Assembly: GCA_021805405.1 (NCBI GenBank) | Contig: JAJZFK010000024.1 | Coordinates: forward strand, 1-6,804 | Length of the DNA: 6,804 nt | From: a bacterium | GTDB taxonomy: Bacteria > Armatimonadota > Chthonomonadetes > Chthonomonadales > Chthonomonadaceae | Direction: 5' to 3' | Part shown: in pieces, positions 1 to 5,902 of the stretch | Layout of the letters: the number at the start of each line of letters is the position of its first letter | How positions within the stretch are numbered: the first letter of the stretch is position 1 | The notes under the pieces: generated by a model | The model's database searches: none | Told to the model about the DNA's origin: nothing | Seen by the model: the letters and a program-made list of their open reading frames with translations, nothing else | Position numbers and translations under genes: made by a program

Positions 1-16
1 CTGGAAGCAGTTCCAT
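1..16 (-). CDS. Possible 5' end of rimM (16S rRNA processing protein), cut by the window edge
   Basis: Only five codons are visible on the minus strand, reading M-E-L-L-P from an ATG at 16-14, and the frame is open to the edge. This frame has a stop further upstream with no other ATG, GTG or TTG between, so the ATG would be its start. The Shine-Dalgarno is weak: only GG-rich bases just before the ATG. The call rests mainly on context, because rimM usually follows the KH protein in the conserved order ffh-rpsP-khpA-rimM-trmD, and RimM proteins often begin with a short leader of this type before their first beta strand. Five residues cannot prove identity. Confidence 0.3.
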
Positions 17-81
17 TTCACCATCTGCCTGAAGTCACAACGTAGCGGCAGGGGCCCGGTACACCGAGCCAGTTTTGAGTA

Positions 82-97
82 GACGAAAATTTTCGTC
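82..97. repeat. Perfect 16-bp palindrome downstream of the KH-protein gene
   Basis: GACGAAAA at 82-89 is followed directly by its reverse complement TTTTCGTC at 90-97, with no spacer. It starts 17 bp past the KH gene's stop codon. There is no T-run on the outgoing side, so it is not a normal intrinsic terminator. A symmetric site with an AT-rich core could bind a dimeric regulator, or it could be chance. No function is established. Confidence 0.5.
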
Positions 98-113
98 ATG
101 CCCGGTAACCCGC

Positions 114-344
114 TTAAGCTATGATTTCCACGTAAACCTTACGCTTGTGCTTCATAGCTGCAGCTTTGGTTACTGTGCGCAAAGCGTTAGCGATACGACC
201 CTGTTTGCCGATGACCTTACCAAGATCTCCAGGAGCCACCCGTACTTCATAAGTGGTGGATTGCTCCTGCTGGACTTCAGTGATGTTTACCTGATCAGGC
301 TCGTCCACCAAAGCCTTTACCAGGAATTCAAGCAGGTTCTCCAA
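114..344 (-). CDS. khpA: KH-domain RNA-binding protein, KhpA/YlqC family
   Basis: This 76-residue protein is one type II-like KH domain, the usual length for the KhpA/YlqC family. The RNA-binding GxxG loop is I-G-K-Q-G at residues 45-49, inside the stretch V-A-P-G-D-L-G-K-V-I-G-K-Q-G-R-I that is typical of the family, and a final beta strand closes the protein. Family members are small cytoplasmic RNA chaperones, often partnered with KhpB/Jag, and act on small RNAs, cell division or ribosome function depending on species. The start is TTG at 344-342, chosen because AGGAGT (minus strand, 356-351) lies 6 nt upstream and no in-frame ATG is available nearby. It follows rpsP by 40 bp and is probably co-transcribed with it. 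Confidence in the family is high; the physiological role here is inferred. Confidence 0.93.
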   Translation of the reverse strand: MENLLEFLVKALVDEPDQVNITEVQQEQSTTYEVRVAPGDLGKVIGKQGRIANALRTVTKAAAMKHKRKVYVEIIA

Positions 345-350
345 TAGTAA

Positions 351-356
351 ACTCCT
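351..356 (-). promoter_or_regulatory. Shine-Dalgarno that fixes the TTG start of khpA
   Basis: The minus strand reads AGGAGT at 356-351, 6 nt before the TTG codon at 344. This strong site supports a TTG start rather than a longer or shorter reading. Confidence 0.75.
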
Positions 357-384
357 TTTTCTGCGACCGATGCAGCAGAATGTA

Positions 385-684
385 TTAACCGTTAGTGGTT
401 TGCTGCGCCTGTCGATGGGCCTCTTTTACTGCATTGAATCTATCCAGGATGCCCTGTTTTCTCAGGAGTGCCCGTGCAGTATCTGATGGCTGCGCCCCAT
501 GGCCTAGCCACTTAAGAGCCTTTTCGTCATCCAGGCGCACAGCGGGGGGGTCTACGCAGGGATCATATGTCCCTATCACTTCAATAAAACGTCCGTCACG
601 AGCTGCCGTGCTGTTGGCAACGACTATGCGGTAAAATGGACGCTTTTTCGCCCCGATGCGCTTTAGACGTATCTTAACGCTCAT
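385..684 (-). CDS. rpsP: 30S ribosomal protein S16
   Basis: This 99-residue protein has the S16 signature throughout: M-S-V-K-I-R-L-K-R-I-G at the N-terminus, K-K-R-P-F-Y-R-I-V-V-A-N at 14-25, R-D-G-R-F-I-E-V-I-G-T-Y-D-P further in, and E-K-A-L-K-W-L-G-H-G-A-Q-P-S-D-T around residues 54-69. S16 binds 16S rRNA and is an early to middle assembly protein of the small subunit. The chain is somewhat longer than the usual 80-90 residues because of a polar Q/N/H-rich C-terminal tail, which is common and variable in this family. The start is ATG at 684-682, with AAGGAGT at 702-696, 11 nt upstream. It lies between ffh and khpA, an arrangement conserved in many bacteria. Confidence 0.97.
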   Translation of the reverse strand: MSVKIRLKRIGAKKRPFYRIVVANSTAARDGRFIEVIGTYDPCVDPPAVRLDDEKALKWLGHGAQPSDTARALLRKQGILDRFNAVKEAHRQAQQTTNG

Positions 685-835
685 GTGTAGTTGTAACTCC
701 TTGTATGCTCGCTTTTGGCGGCACGTTGTTCAAATCGTGGTACCGGCACACGGCGTCATAAAGAAAGAGACGACATCATCCGGAATTTTGTTCCCCATAT
801 TATGCTAACTTTTTATTGGTTTTGCCACAAGTGAC
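685..835 (-). promoter_or_regulatory. ffh-rpsP intergenic stretch with a possible weak promoter for rpsP-khpA
   Basis: About 150 bp separate the terminator-like hairpin behind ffh from the rpsP start. On the minus strand a CATAAT box (804-799, five of six matches to TATAAT) lies 17 bp from TGGCAA (827-822), which is a poor -35 with only three matches. Initiation there would give an rpsP leader of roughly 100 nt. I see only short inverted repeats in the leader, such as CGTG/CACG and the palindrome GGTACC, and no recognisable ribosomal-protein leader motif or open reading frame. Confidence 0.35.
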
Positions 836-859
836 AAAAACCCCGGCTGCTTACCGGGA
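836..859 (-). terminator. Probable intrinsic terminator overlapping the ffh stop codon
   Basis: On the minus strand CCCGG (858-854) pairs with CCGGG (846-842), closed by a possible T-G wobble (859/841) and followed at once by five T (840-836). The 7-nt loop (853-847) contains the ffh TAA stop codon (853-851). The stem is short but GC-only and the T-run is in the right place. A ribosome at the stop codon would cover the hairpin, so efficiency may depend on ribosome release. Confidence 0.6.
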
Positions 860-2251
860 AAACCAACTGCCGCGACCGCCCTTCGGCATCTTGCGACCCT
901 TGGCTGGTAAAGCGCCGGGAGCAGCTCCGCCACCCTTGCTGCCCGGCATCTTATTGAGCATCGTTCGCATAATCTTGCGCATCTGCTCAAATTCGTTTAA
1001 AAACTGGTTCACCTGCTGAACGGTCTGTCCGCAGCCATTCGCAATCCTTCGCCGACGTGGGCCGTTTATAAGCGCAGGGTTGCCGCGTTCTGCAGGAGTC
1101 ATCGACTGAACGATGGCCTTTTTACGAGAAAGGATTTTTTGCGAGTCGACGCTGTTGAACTGGTCCATCATCTCGCGGTTCATTCCGGGCACCATTTTCA
1201 ACAGGTTCTCAATAGGGCCCATCTTGTTCATCTGCTCGAGTTGGGCGAGGAAGTCGTTGAAATTGAAGCGGCTTTCCCGCAACTTGGACTCTAGAGCTGC
1301 CGCCTGCTTTTCGTCCACGGCCTCCTGCGCCTTTTCAATAAGGCTGAGGATGTCGCCCATACCGAGTATTCTGGAAGCGAGCCTGTCCGGGTAGAACCGC
1401 TCCAGTGCGTCCAATTTTTCACCAACGCCCATCAGTTTGATGGGTACGCCGGTAACCGACCTGATGGATAGGGCAGCACCACCGCGGGTGTCGCTATCCA
1501 TCTTGGTCATGATGAAGCCAGTTAGCCCCAGCTGATCGTGAAACTGCTGTGCAAAGGTCACCGCATCCTGGCCAACCATTGCATCAACTACCAGGAGTAT
1601 CTCGGTGGGCTTTACCATGGCGCGCATCTGGCCAAGTTCGTCCATGAGGTCCTGATCAATGGCAAGGCGGCCCGCGGTATCAAGGATAACGATGTCGTTT
1701 CCGCTCTGTCGAGCGTGCTCTACTGCAAGGCGCGCGATAGTTGGCGGGGACTTATGCTGTTCAGGGTCCGATGCAAAAACGGGCACGGAAATTTGCGAGC
1801 CAAGTACCTGAAGCTGCTTAACGGCTGCGGGGCGATAGATGTCGCAGGCCGTAAGAAGAGGATTTCTTCCCTGCTTTTTGAAATAGAGGCCCAGCTTGCC
1901 GGCAAGTGTGGTTTTTCCTGCACCTTGCAGACCGCAAAGCATTATGATGGTGGGGGAGGGACCGCTGATGTTGATAGTAGCCTCATCGCCGCCAAGAAGC
2001 CCAATTAGCTCCTCGTTGACGATGCCTACGACCTGCTGCCAGGGCTGTAGACTCTCCAGCACCTCTGCACCAAGCGCCTTTTCTTTAACACGTCCTACGA
2101 AATCGCGCACCACTTTAAGGCTTACGTCTGCTTCGAGCAGCGCCAGCCGTACCTCGCGCATCGCCTCGTTAATATCGGCTTCGGTGACTTTGCCCTTGCC
2201 GCGTAGTCGGCTAAAGGCGCTCTGCAGTTTTTCACTAAGGCTATCGAACAT
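851..2251 (-). CDS. ffh: Signal recognition particle protein Ffh (SRP54 GTPase)
   Basis: The 466-residue length is typical for bacterial Ffh. The order is the N-terminal four-helix domain (about 1-90), the GTPase G domain (about 100-295) and the methionine-rich M domain (about 325-435). The P-loop G-L-Q-G-A-G-K-T-T is at 107-115, D-T-A-G-R at 191-195, the guanine-specificity motif T-K-M-D at 249-252, followed by R-G-G-A-A-L-S, and the G-to-M linker is G-V-G-E-K-L-D-A-L at 275-283. The M domain carries the RNA-binding stretch R-R-R-R-I-A-N-G-C-G-Q (399-409), then V-Q-Q-V-N. It ends in a G/P/K-rich low-complexity tail. Ffh binds 4.5S RNA and signal sequences of nascent membrane proteins and docks on FtsY. 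The start is ATG at 2251-2249; a GGAG lies about 12 nt upstream, rather far. No ffs RNA gene is seen in the window. Confidence 0.98.
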   Translation of the reverse strand: MFDSLSEKLQSAFSRLRGKGKVTEADINEAMREVRLALLEADVSLKVVRDFVGRVKEKALGAEVLESLQPWQQVVGIVNEELIGLLGGDEATINISGPSPTIIMLCGLQGAGKTTLAGKLGLYFKKQGRNPLLTACDIYRPAAVKQLQVLGSQISVPVFASDPEQHKSPPTIARLAVEHARQSGNDIVILDTAGRLAIDQDLMDELGQMRAMVKPTEILLVVDAMVGQDAVTFAQQFHDQLGLTGFIMTKMDSDTRGGAALSIRSVTGVPIKLMGVGEKLDALERFYPDRLASRILGMGDILSLIEKAQEAVDEKQAAALESKLRESRFNFNDFLAQLEQMNKMGPIENLLKMVPGMNREMMDQFNSVDSQKILSRKKAIVQSMTPAERGNPALINGPRRRRIANGCGQTVQQVNQFLNEFEQMRKIMRTMLNKMPGSKGGGAAPGALPAKGRKMPKGGRGSWFSR

Positions 2252-2315
2252 TAAACATCTCTACTCCGGCAGGGCACCACTTTTTCAAGGGGCAAAAATT
2301 GCTACATAGTCGGCT

Positions 2316-2345
2316 ATTATACCCCGGCGTGCCGTCTGCTGTAAA
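2316..2345 (-). promoter_or_regulatory. Sigma-70-type promoter for ffh
   Basis: On the minus strand TTTACA (2345-2340, five of six to TTGACA) is followed after 18 bp by a perfect TATAAT (2321-2316). Transcription would start near 2309, leaving a leader of about 58 nt before the ffh ATG. The spacer holds a short inverted repeat, CGGC-GT-GCCG (2325-2334), and is GC-rich. Confidence 0.7.
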
Positions 2346-2453
2346 GTTTCTTCGCGCAACCATGAAGCCACGTAGGTCGCGGGCCATCACTTATGAATGA
2401 ACAGGCTGTCGCCGATTTTGCCTGCTCATTCCGTCGCCACAAAACACCGGGGC

Positions 2454-2481
2454 ATGACACGAGTTTAAGGTAGCATATTAA
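2454..2481 (+). promoter_or_regulatory. Possible promoter for the fumarase gene
   Basis: ATGACA at 2454-2459 (five of six to TTGACA) is followed after 16 bp by TATTAA at 2476-2481 (four of six to TATAAT). The start site would be near 2488, giving a leader of roughly 35 nt. The surrounding sequence is AT-rich, unlike the flanking genes, as expected for a promoter. The -10 box is imperfect and shifted alternatives exist, for example TAACAT at 2479-2484. Confidence 0.4.
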
Positions 2482-2508
2482 CATACCCTCACAACGTTTA
2501 ATAGACTT

Positions 2509-2512
2509 GGAG
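2509..2512 (+). promoter_or_regulatory. Shine-Dalgarno that favours the GTG start of the fumarase gene
   Basis: GGAG at 2509-2512 stands 9 nt before GTG at 2522. The upstream in-frame TTG at 2507 has no such site before it and overlaps this GGAG, so GTG is preferred. Confidence 0.6.
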
Positions 2513-2521
2513 AATGAAGCC

Positions 2522-4033
2522 GTGAACAGATTGACAGCCAGTATTCTGGAGCTTATAACTGAGACATCAACGAACCTACCCAGCGATGTAAGACGCGCAA
2601 TTGCAGCTAGCAGGCATAAGGAGGCCGCGGGCTCACGTGCCTCCCAGGCCCTGCAGATTATCGCGATGAACGTGGATAGGGCCCGGGAAACCGTGGGGGC
2701 AATCTGCCAGGACACCGGGATGCCAACATTTACAATTCATACCCCGGTGGGAATTAACCAGATTGAAGTTAAGAAGAGCATTATTGAGGCTGTGGAAGAG
2801 GCGACAAGGCGGGGTGTGCTGCGACCAAATTCCGTAGACAGTATCACGGGCAAAAACTCGGGACTCAACATTGGCCCGGGTACACCAGTAATCCACTTTG
2901 ACCAGTGGGAGCAACCCGAAATTGAGGTAACGCTTCTACTGAAGGGCGGCGGATGCGAAAACAAGAATATTCAATACTCGCTACCAGCCGACCTTGAGCA
3001 TGTGGGCAATGCGGGGCGCGATCTTGATGGCGTACACAAGTGCCTGCTTCACGCGGTGTGGCAGGCGCAGGGGCAGGGTTGCAGCGCGGGGATCATCGGC
3101 GTATGCATTGGTGGTGACCGAACAAGCGGTTACAGTTATGCCAAGGAACAGCTCTTTCGCGCGCTGGATGACGTGAACCCGGATCCTAGGCTCGCAGAGC
3201 TTGAAGCGAAGGTGCTGGAAGAGTCGAACCGCCTCAAGGTTGGAGTGATGGGCTTTGGTGGCGCAGTAACGCTGCTAGGGTGCAAAATTTGTGCGATGAA
3301 TCGGCTGCCCGCATCCTTCTTTGTTTCGGTAGCCTATAACTGCTGGGCATACCGTCGTTTGCGCGTAACGATTAGCCCAGAAACGCACGCCATAACTTCT
3401 TGGACTTTTCGAGACTCCAATCCAGTTAAACTTGCCAGTGAAACATCTCTGCCCCTCACCGGGCGCGAAGTGCGGCTGAATACTCCCATAACGAAGGAGG
3501 CGGTGTGTTCGCTTAAAGTGGGCGACGTTGTGCTGCTGAGCGGCCAGATGTTTACCGGGCGTGACGCGCTGCATAAGTACTTGATGAATAACGACTCGCC
3601 TTTGGATTTAAATGGCCAGGTAATCTACCACTGCGGGCCGGTTATGCTGAAGGAAACAGACGGCACTTGGAAGGTTCGCGCAGCTGGCCCCACCACATCT
3701 ATTCGCGAGGAGCCGTATCAGGCAGAGATCATACGCAAGTTTGGGGTACGTGCAGTAATTGGCAAGGGGGGGATGGGGGCAAAAACGTTGGCAGCCCTTA
3801 AAGCGAACGGTGCGGTCTACCTTAATGCTATTGGTGGAGCAGCGCAATTTTATGCGGACGCCGTTACGGGCGTTACCGGTGTGGACTTCCTTGAGGAGAT
3901 GGGTGTTCCCGAAGCAATGTGGCATCTTGATGTTAAGGATTTCGTTGCGGTAGTAACTATGGATAGTAACGGTAACAGTCTGCACGCAGAGGTGGAGGAT
4001 GAGAGCAGTCGTGAACTGGTAGCCATTTTCTGA
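2522..4033 (+). CDS. Fumarate hydratase class I, fused alpha and beta domains (4Fe-4S)
   Basis: This enzyme interconverts fumarate and L-malate in the TCA cycle, in the cytoplasm. From GTG at 2522 the protein has 503 residues, the usual length of single-chain class I fumarases. The alpha domain spans about 1-300 and the beta domain follows from about 310. The expected three cluster cysteines are visible: C63 in I-C-Q-D-T-G (the adjacent D65 is the probable catalytic acid/base of the family), C187 in G-Q-G-C-S-A-G, and C274 in V-A-Y-N-C-W-A. Other family motifs are K-G-G-G-C-E-N-K-N, G-V-C-I-G-G-D-R, and in the beta domain G-D-V-V-L-L-S-G-Q, T-G-R-D-A, H-C-G-P-V-M, A-A-G-P-T-T-S-I-R, G-K-G-G-M-G and F-L-E-E-M-G-V-P-E-A-M-W. 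A tartrate dehydratase is less likely, because that enzyme is usually split into two subunits. It is divergent from ffh across a 270-bp gap holding both promoters. Confidence 0.93.
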   Translation: MNRLTASILELITETSTNLPSDVRRAIAASRHKEAAGSRASQALQIIAMNVDRARETVGAICQDTGMPTFTIHTPVGINQIEVKKSIIEAVEEATRRGVLRPNSVDSITGKNSGLNIGPGTPVIHFDQWEQPEIEVTLLLKGGGCENKNIQYSLPADLEHVGNAGRDLDGVHKCLLHAVWQAQGQGCSAGIIGVCIGGDRTSGYSYAKEQLFRALDDVNPDPRLAELEAKVLEESNRLKVGVMGFGGAVTLLGCKICAMNRLPASFFVSVAYNCWAYRRLRVTISPETHAITSWTFRDSNPVKLASETSLPLTGREVRLNTPITKEAVCSLKVGDVVLLSGQMFTGRDALHKYLMNNDSPLDLNGQVIYHCGPVMLKETDGTWKVRAAGPTTSIREEPYQAEIIRKFGVRAVIGKGGMGAKTLAALKANGAVYLNAIGGAAQFYADAVTGVTGVDFLEEMGVPEAMWHLDVKDFVAVVTMDSNGNSLHAEVEDESSRELVAIF

Positions 4034-4067
4034 TTACCTGTAAGGCGATTGCCCCTGCTTGCCGATA

Positions 4068-4113
4068 ATGTTGGTGGGAATTTCGCTTCAGTCATATGAA
4101 GCGCCCACCACAT
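4068..4113. repeat. Long imperfect stem-loop between the fumarase and SpsF-like genes
   Basis: CGCTTCA (4084-4090) pairs with TGAAGCG (4097-4103) around a 6-nt loop. Below it TGGTGGG (4072-4078) pairs with CCCACCA (4104-4110), with five unpaired bases (4079-4083) on the left arm, and ATG (4068-4070) can pair with CAT (4111-4113) across one bulged T. That gives 17 pairs in total, starting 35 nt after the fumarase stop. No T-run follows on either strand, so it is not a textbook terminator. It may be a 3'-end stabilising or processing element, or a leader structure for the next gene. Further short inverted repeats (GGCC 4114-4117 with 4126-4129; CTATG 4117-4121 with CATAG 4133-4137) follow and could compete with one another. 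Confidence 0.6.
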
Positions 4114-4165
4114 GGCCTATGGATGGGCCGTTCATAGTCTGGCTAAACAGGAGTATTTGTAATTC

Positions 4166-4915
4166 ATGGAGGATCTCAACGAGGTAGCACCTTCCCTGGT
4201 CGTTGTTACCGCGAGCAGTGGCATCGCCCGGCTTCCCGGTAAATACCTTCTCCCCCTGGGCGACCTCACCGTGTTAGAGCAGGTAGTCAACCGCTGTACT
4301 GCCGCCCACGCTGGCGAGGTCGTGGTAGTGTCAAATGATCCGCTGGAAGGGCCTGCAGTGGCTGCTTTCTGCCGTGATCACCAGATAGCCTGTTATTACA
4401 GTGCCGAAAAGGAGCTTTCGGCAATTGCTATTGAAGCCGCGCGTGATTACGCGGCCGAAGCGTTATGCCTTGTCTCGGCAGCCGACCCGCTGGTGGAACC
4501 GAAGATGCTGCGTGCCTCGGTTCACTACCTGCAGGAAAGCGGGATGGACTACACAACCGTTGCACGCTTGCCGGTTGGCACTGGTGCAGAGGCGCTGCGT
4601 GTTCAGGCACTCATCTCCTCCCTGGAGCTGGTCGCTGGAAAAAGGCTTCGTGGTTCGCTGGCGGAGAGCATTCTCGCCCACGATGATGTGTACGACTGTG
4701 CCTACCTGCCGCCCCCACCGCGGCTGAGCTATCCGGAGCTCTCCCTGCGATTGCGCAATGAAAGCGACTACTGGCTGCTACAGCAGATCTACCAGGAGGT
4801 GCGGATGGCACATGACGGCGTTGTGCCACTAGACGCGGTGATAGGCTACCTGTGCGACAATCCGGACCTCACGCTGGAGACAGGTGAGAGTTATGCGGTG
4901 GTACGGGCCAGCTAG
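4166..4915 (+). CDS. SpsF/KdsB-like nucleotidyltransferase-fold protein with altered signature residues
   Basis: The 249-residue protein looks like the cytidylyltransferase-type family (CTP_transf_3) that activates sugars for surface polysaccharides. The N-terminus keeps R-L-P-G-K at 22-26, followed by L-L-P-L-G-D-L-T-V-L-E-Q-V-V-N-R-C, as in S-T-R-L-P-G-K-V-L family members. V-S-A-A-D-P-L-V-E-P (103-112) aligns with the family's R-I-T-G-D-C-P-L-I-D-P, and D-Y-T-T-V-A-R-L-P-V-G-T-G-A-E-A-L (128-144) with the region ending P-D-G-x-D-x-E. Several usual nucleotide- or metal-binding residues are changed: Q-A-R before the loop is T-A-S, the metal-site D is A, and the D-V-L-x-R segment is missing. 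The start is ATG at 4166, with AGGAG at 4149-4153, 12 nt upstream. No signal peptide or membrane segment is visible. It may be catalytically altered; its substrate is unknown. Confidence 0.7.
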   Translation: MEDLNEVAPSLVVVTASSGIARLPGKYLLPLGDLTVLEQVVNRCTAAHAGEVVVVSNDPLEGPAVAAFCRDHQIACYYSAEKELSAIAIEAARDYAAEALCLVSAADPLVEPKMLRASVHYLQESGMDYTTVARLPVGTGAEALRVQALISSLELVAGKRLRGSLAESILAHDDVYDCAYLPPPPRLSYPELSLRLRNESDYWLLQQIYQEVRMAHDGVVPLDAVIGYLCDNPDLTLETGESYAVVRAS

Positions 4916-4918
4916 CAA

Positions 4919-5869
4919 TCAGCGGGCGATGTAGGGTGAGAGAAGTGCAAATGCATGACCTTCACTGTATACCGCCCGCGCACCATCGTTTTCAGTTACT
5001 ACCAGCGCAGATACCTCCTCGCAGGCTTTTCCAATCGTCGCCAACCCGGTGTTGCCCAAAACTAGCAATGCAGTGGTGGCCGCGTCACAAACTGCCGCCG
5101 ATGTGGTGATGACCGCCGCAACTTCCGCTGAGGCAGCCGGTTGGCCCGTGCGCGGATCCATGACGTGCGGAATTCGTGCGTTATCACGCTCTACTGTCCG
5201 GCCACTTCGTGTACTCACCGAAAGTGCGGTGTTACACAGCCAGGCTTCAGCCAGATTGTCGCCGTCACCATCCGGCCCAGCGACCACAACTTTCCAGCCA
5301 ATTTCATCCTGTGGGTAACCAATGCCAATCGCGCTGCTGGAGCCACCATGAATGTAGCCGCTTTCTACGCCACACCCACGTAGCACTTCAGCGGCACAAT
5401 CTAGCGCGATACCCTTCCCAATGGCGCCCAAATCGAGGTACACGTCCGGCCCAGTAAGCGTTACGGAGTAGTTCGTTAAGTCTACAAGGAGGGCACGATC
5501 GAGTGACCTGTACGGCTGAACGGCACCAAACTGACTATCGTGTTCTACCTCATTATCGCGAAAGCCGTAGTTTTGCATCAGCCTGCCTACATTTATGTCG
5601 AATGCGCCATCCGTTACCTTGTTCAGTTCCAGAATCCGCAAAAGATAGCCGGCGGTAAGCGGTGATACGCGAACTGGCTCCTTCCATGCATGATGGTTGA
5701 TACGCCACACGTCGCTTGTGGGTATATAGGGGCTAAGCAGCTTCTCGGTATCCGTTACCGCCCTAAGAGCCTCCTCTGCTACTGCCTGGAGCGCAGGGGT
5801 TGGGGGCCCGGGCAGGACAACCTCAAACCGTGTTGCCATACTCATGACCGCGCACTTAAGATGCAGCAC
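4919..5869 (-). CDS. ApbE-family FAD:protein FMN transferase
   Basis: ApbE enzymes use FAD to attach FMN to a threonine or serine of target flavoproteins. The 316-residue chain holds the family motifs in order: M-A-T-R-F-E-V (11-17, normally M-G-T), L-L-S-P-Y (44-48), G-A-F-D-I-N-V-G (88-95), L-D-L-G-A-I-G-K-G (145-153), H-G-G-S-S-S (174-179), S-V-S-T-R-S-G (217-223), P-H-V-M-D-P-R-T-G (234-242) and C-D-A-A-T-T-A (261-267), where D262 and T266 match the usual Mg-binding positions. The start is GTG at 5869-5867, with AAGGAG (5881-5876) 6 nt upstream. Unlike most characterised ApbE proteins there is no hydrophobic signal sequence or lipobox, so it is probably cytoplasmic. No Nqr/Rnf or flavinylated-target gene is in the window. 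It is convergent with the SpsF-like gene, 3 bp between stop codons. Confidence 0.88.
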   Translation of the reverse strand: MLHLKCAVMSMATRFEVVLPGPPTPALQAVAEEALRAVTDTEKLLSPYIPTSDVWRINHHAWKEPVRVSPLTAGYLLRILELNKVTDGAFDINVGRLMQNYGFRDNEVEHDSQFGAVQPYRSLDRALLVDLTNYSVTLTGPDVYLDLGAIGKGIALDCAAEVLRGCGVESGYIHGGSSSAIGIGYPQDEIGWKVVVAGPDGDGDNLAEAWLCNTALSVSTRSGRTVERDNARIPHVMDPRTGQPAASAEVAAVITTSAAVCDAATTALLVLGNTGLATIGKACEEVSALVVTENDGARAVYSEGHAFALLSPYIAR

Positions 5870-5875
5870 GTTTTT

Positions 5876-5881
5876 CTCCTT
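5876..5881 (-). promoter_or_regulatory. Shine-Dalgarno supporting the GTG start of the ApbE gene
   Basis: The minus strand reads AAGGAG at 5881-5876, 6 nt before GTG at 5869. In-frame ATG codons at residues 9 and 11 have no comparable site, so the longer form is preferred. Confidence 0.7.
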
Positions 5882-5902
5882 GCAAGGGTGCCAGGAAAGC
5901 GC

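Noticed and set aside
1..99. Minus-strand frame open from ATG at 99 to the window edge (33 codons)
   Set aside because: No Shine-Dalgarno, and a cysteine/tryptophan-rich composition unlike RimM or any family I recognise. The short frame starting at 16 fits the expected neighbour better.
1538..2008. Long plus-strand ORF (156 codons) inside ffh
   Set aside because: Shadow of the ffh coding sequence on the opposite strand; the translation resembles no family and ffh is certain.
2393..2473. 26-codon ORF on the plus strand upstream of fumarase
   Set aside because: No Shine-Dalgarno, overlaps the probable promoter region, and has no leader-peptide features such as codon runs or a following attenuator.
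2507..2521. TTG at 2507 as the fumarase start
   Set aside because: No Shine-Dalgarno upstream, and the TTG overlaps the GGAG that serves the GTG at 2522. The N-terminus from GTG matches the usual fumarase start better.
2514..2525. Three-codon ORF (ATG to TGA) overlapping the fumarase GTG
   Set aside because: The GGAG is only 1 nt from this ATG, too close for initiation. Most likely chance.
3608..3985. Minus-strand ORF of 125 codons inside fumarase
   Set aside because: Antisense shadow of a well-conserved gene, with no Shine-Dalgarno or recognisable domain.
4064..4069. GATAAT as a -10 box for the SpsF-like gene
   Set aside because: Good -10 match but no -35-like hexamer at 15-19 bp upstream, and it abuts the stem-loop.
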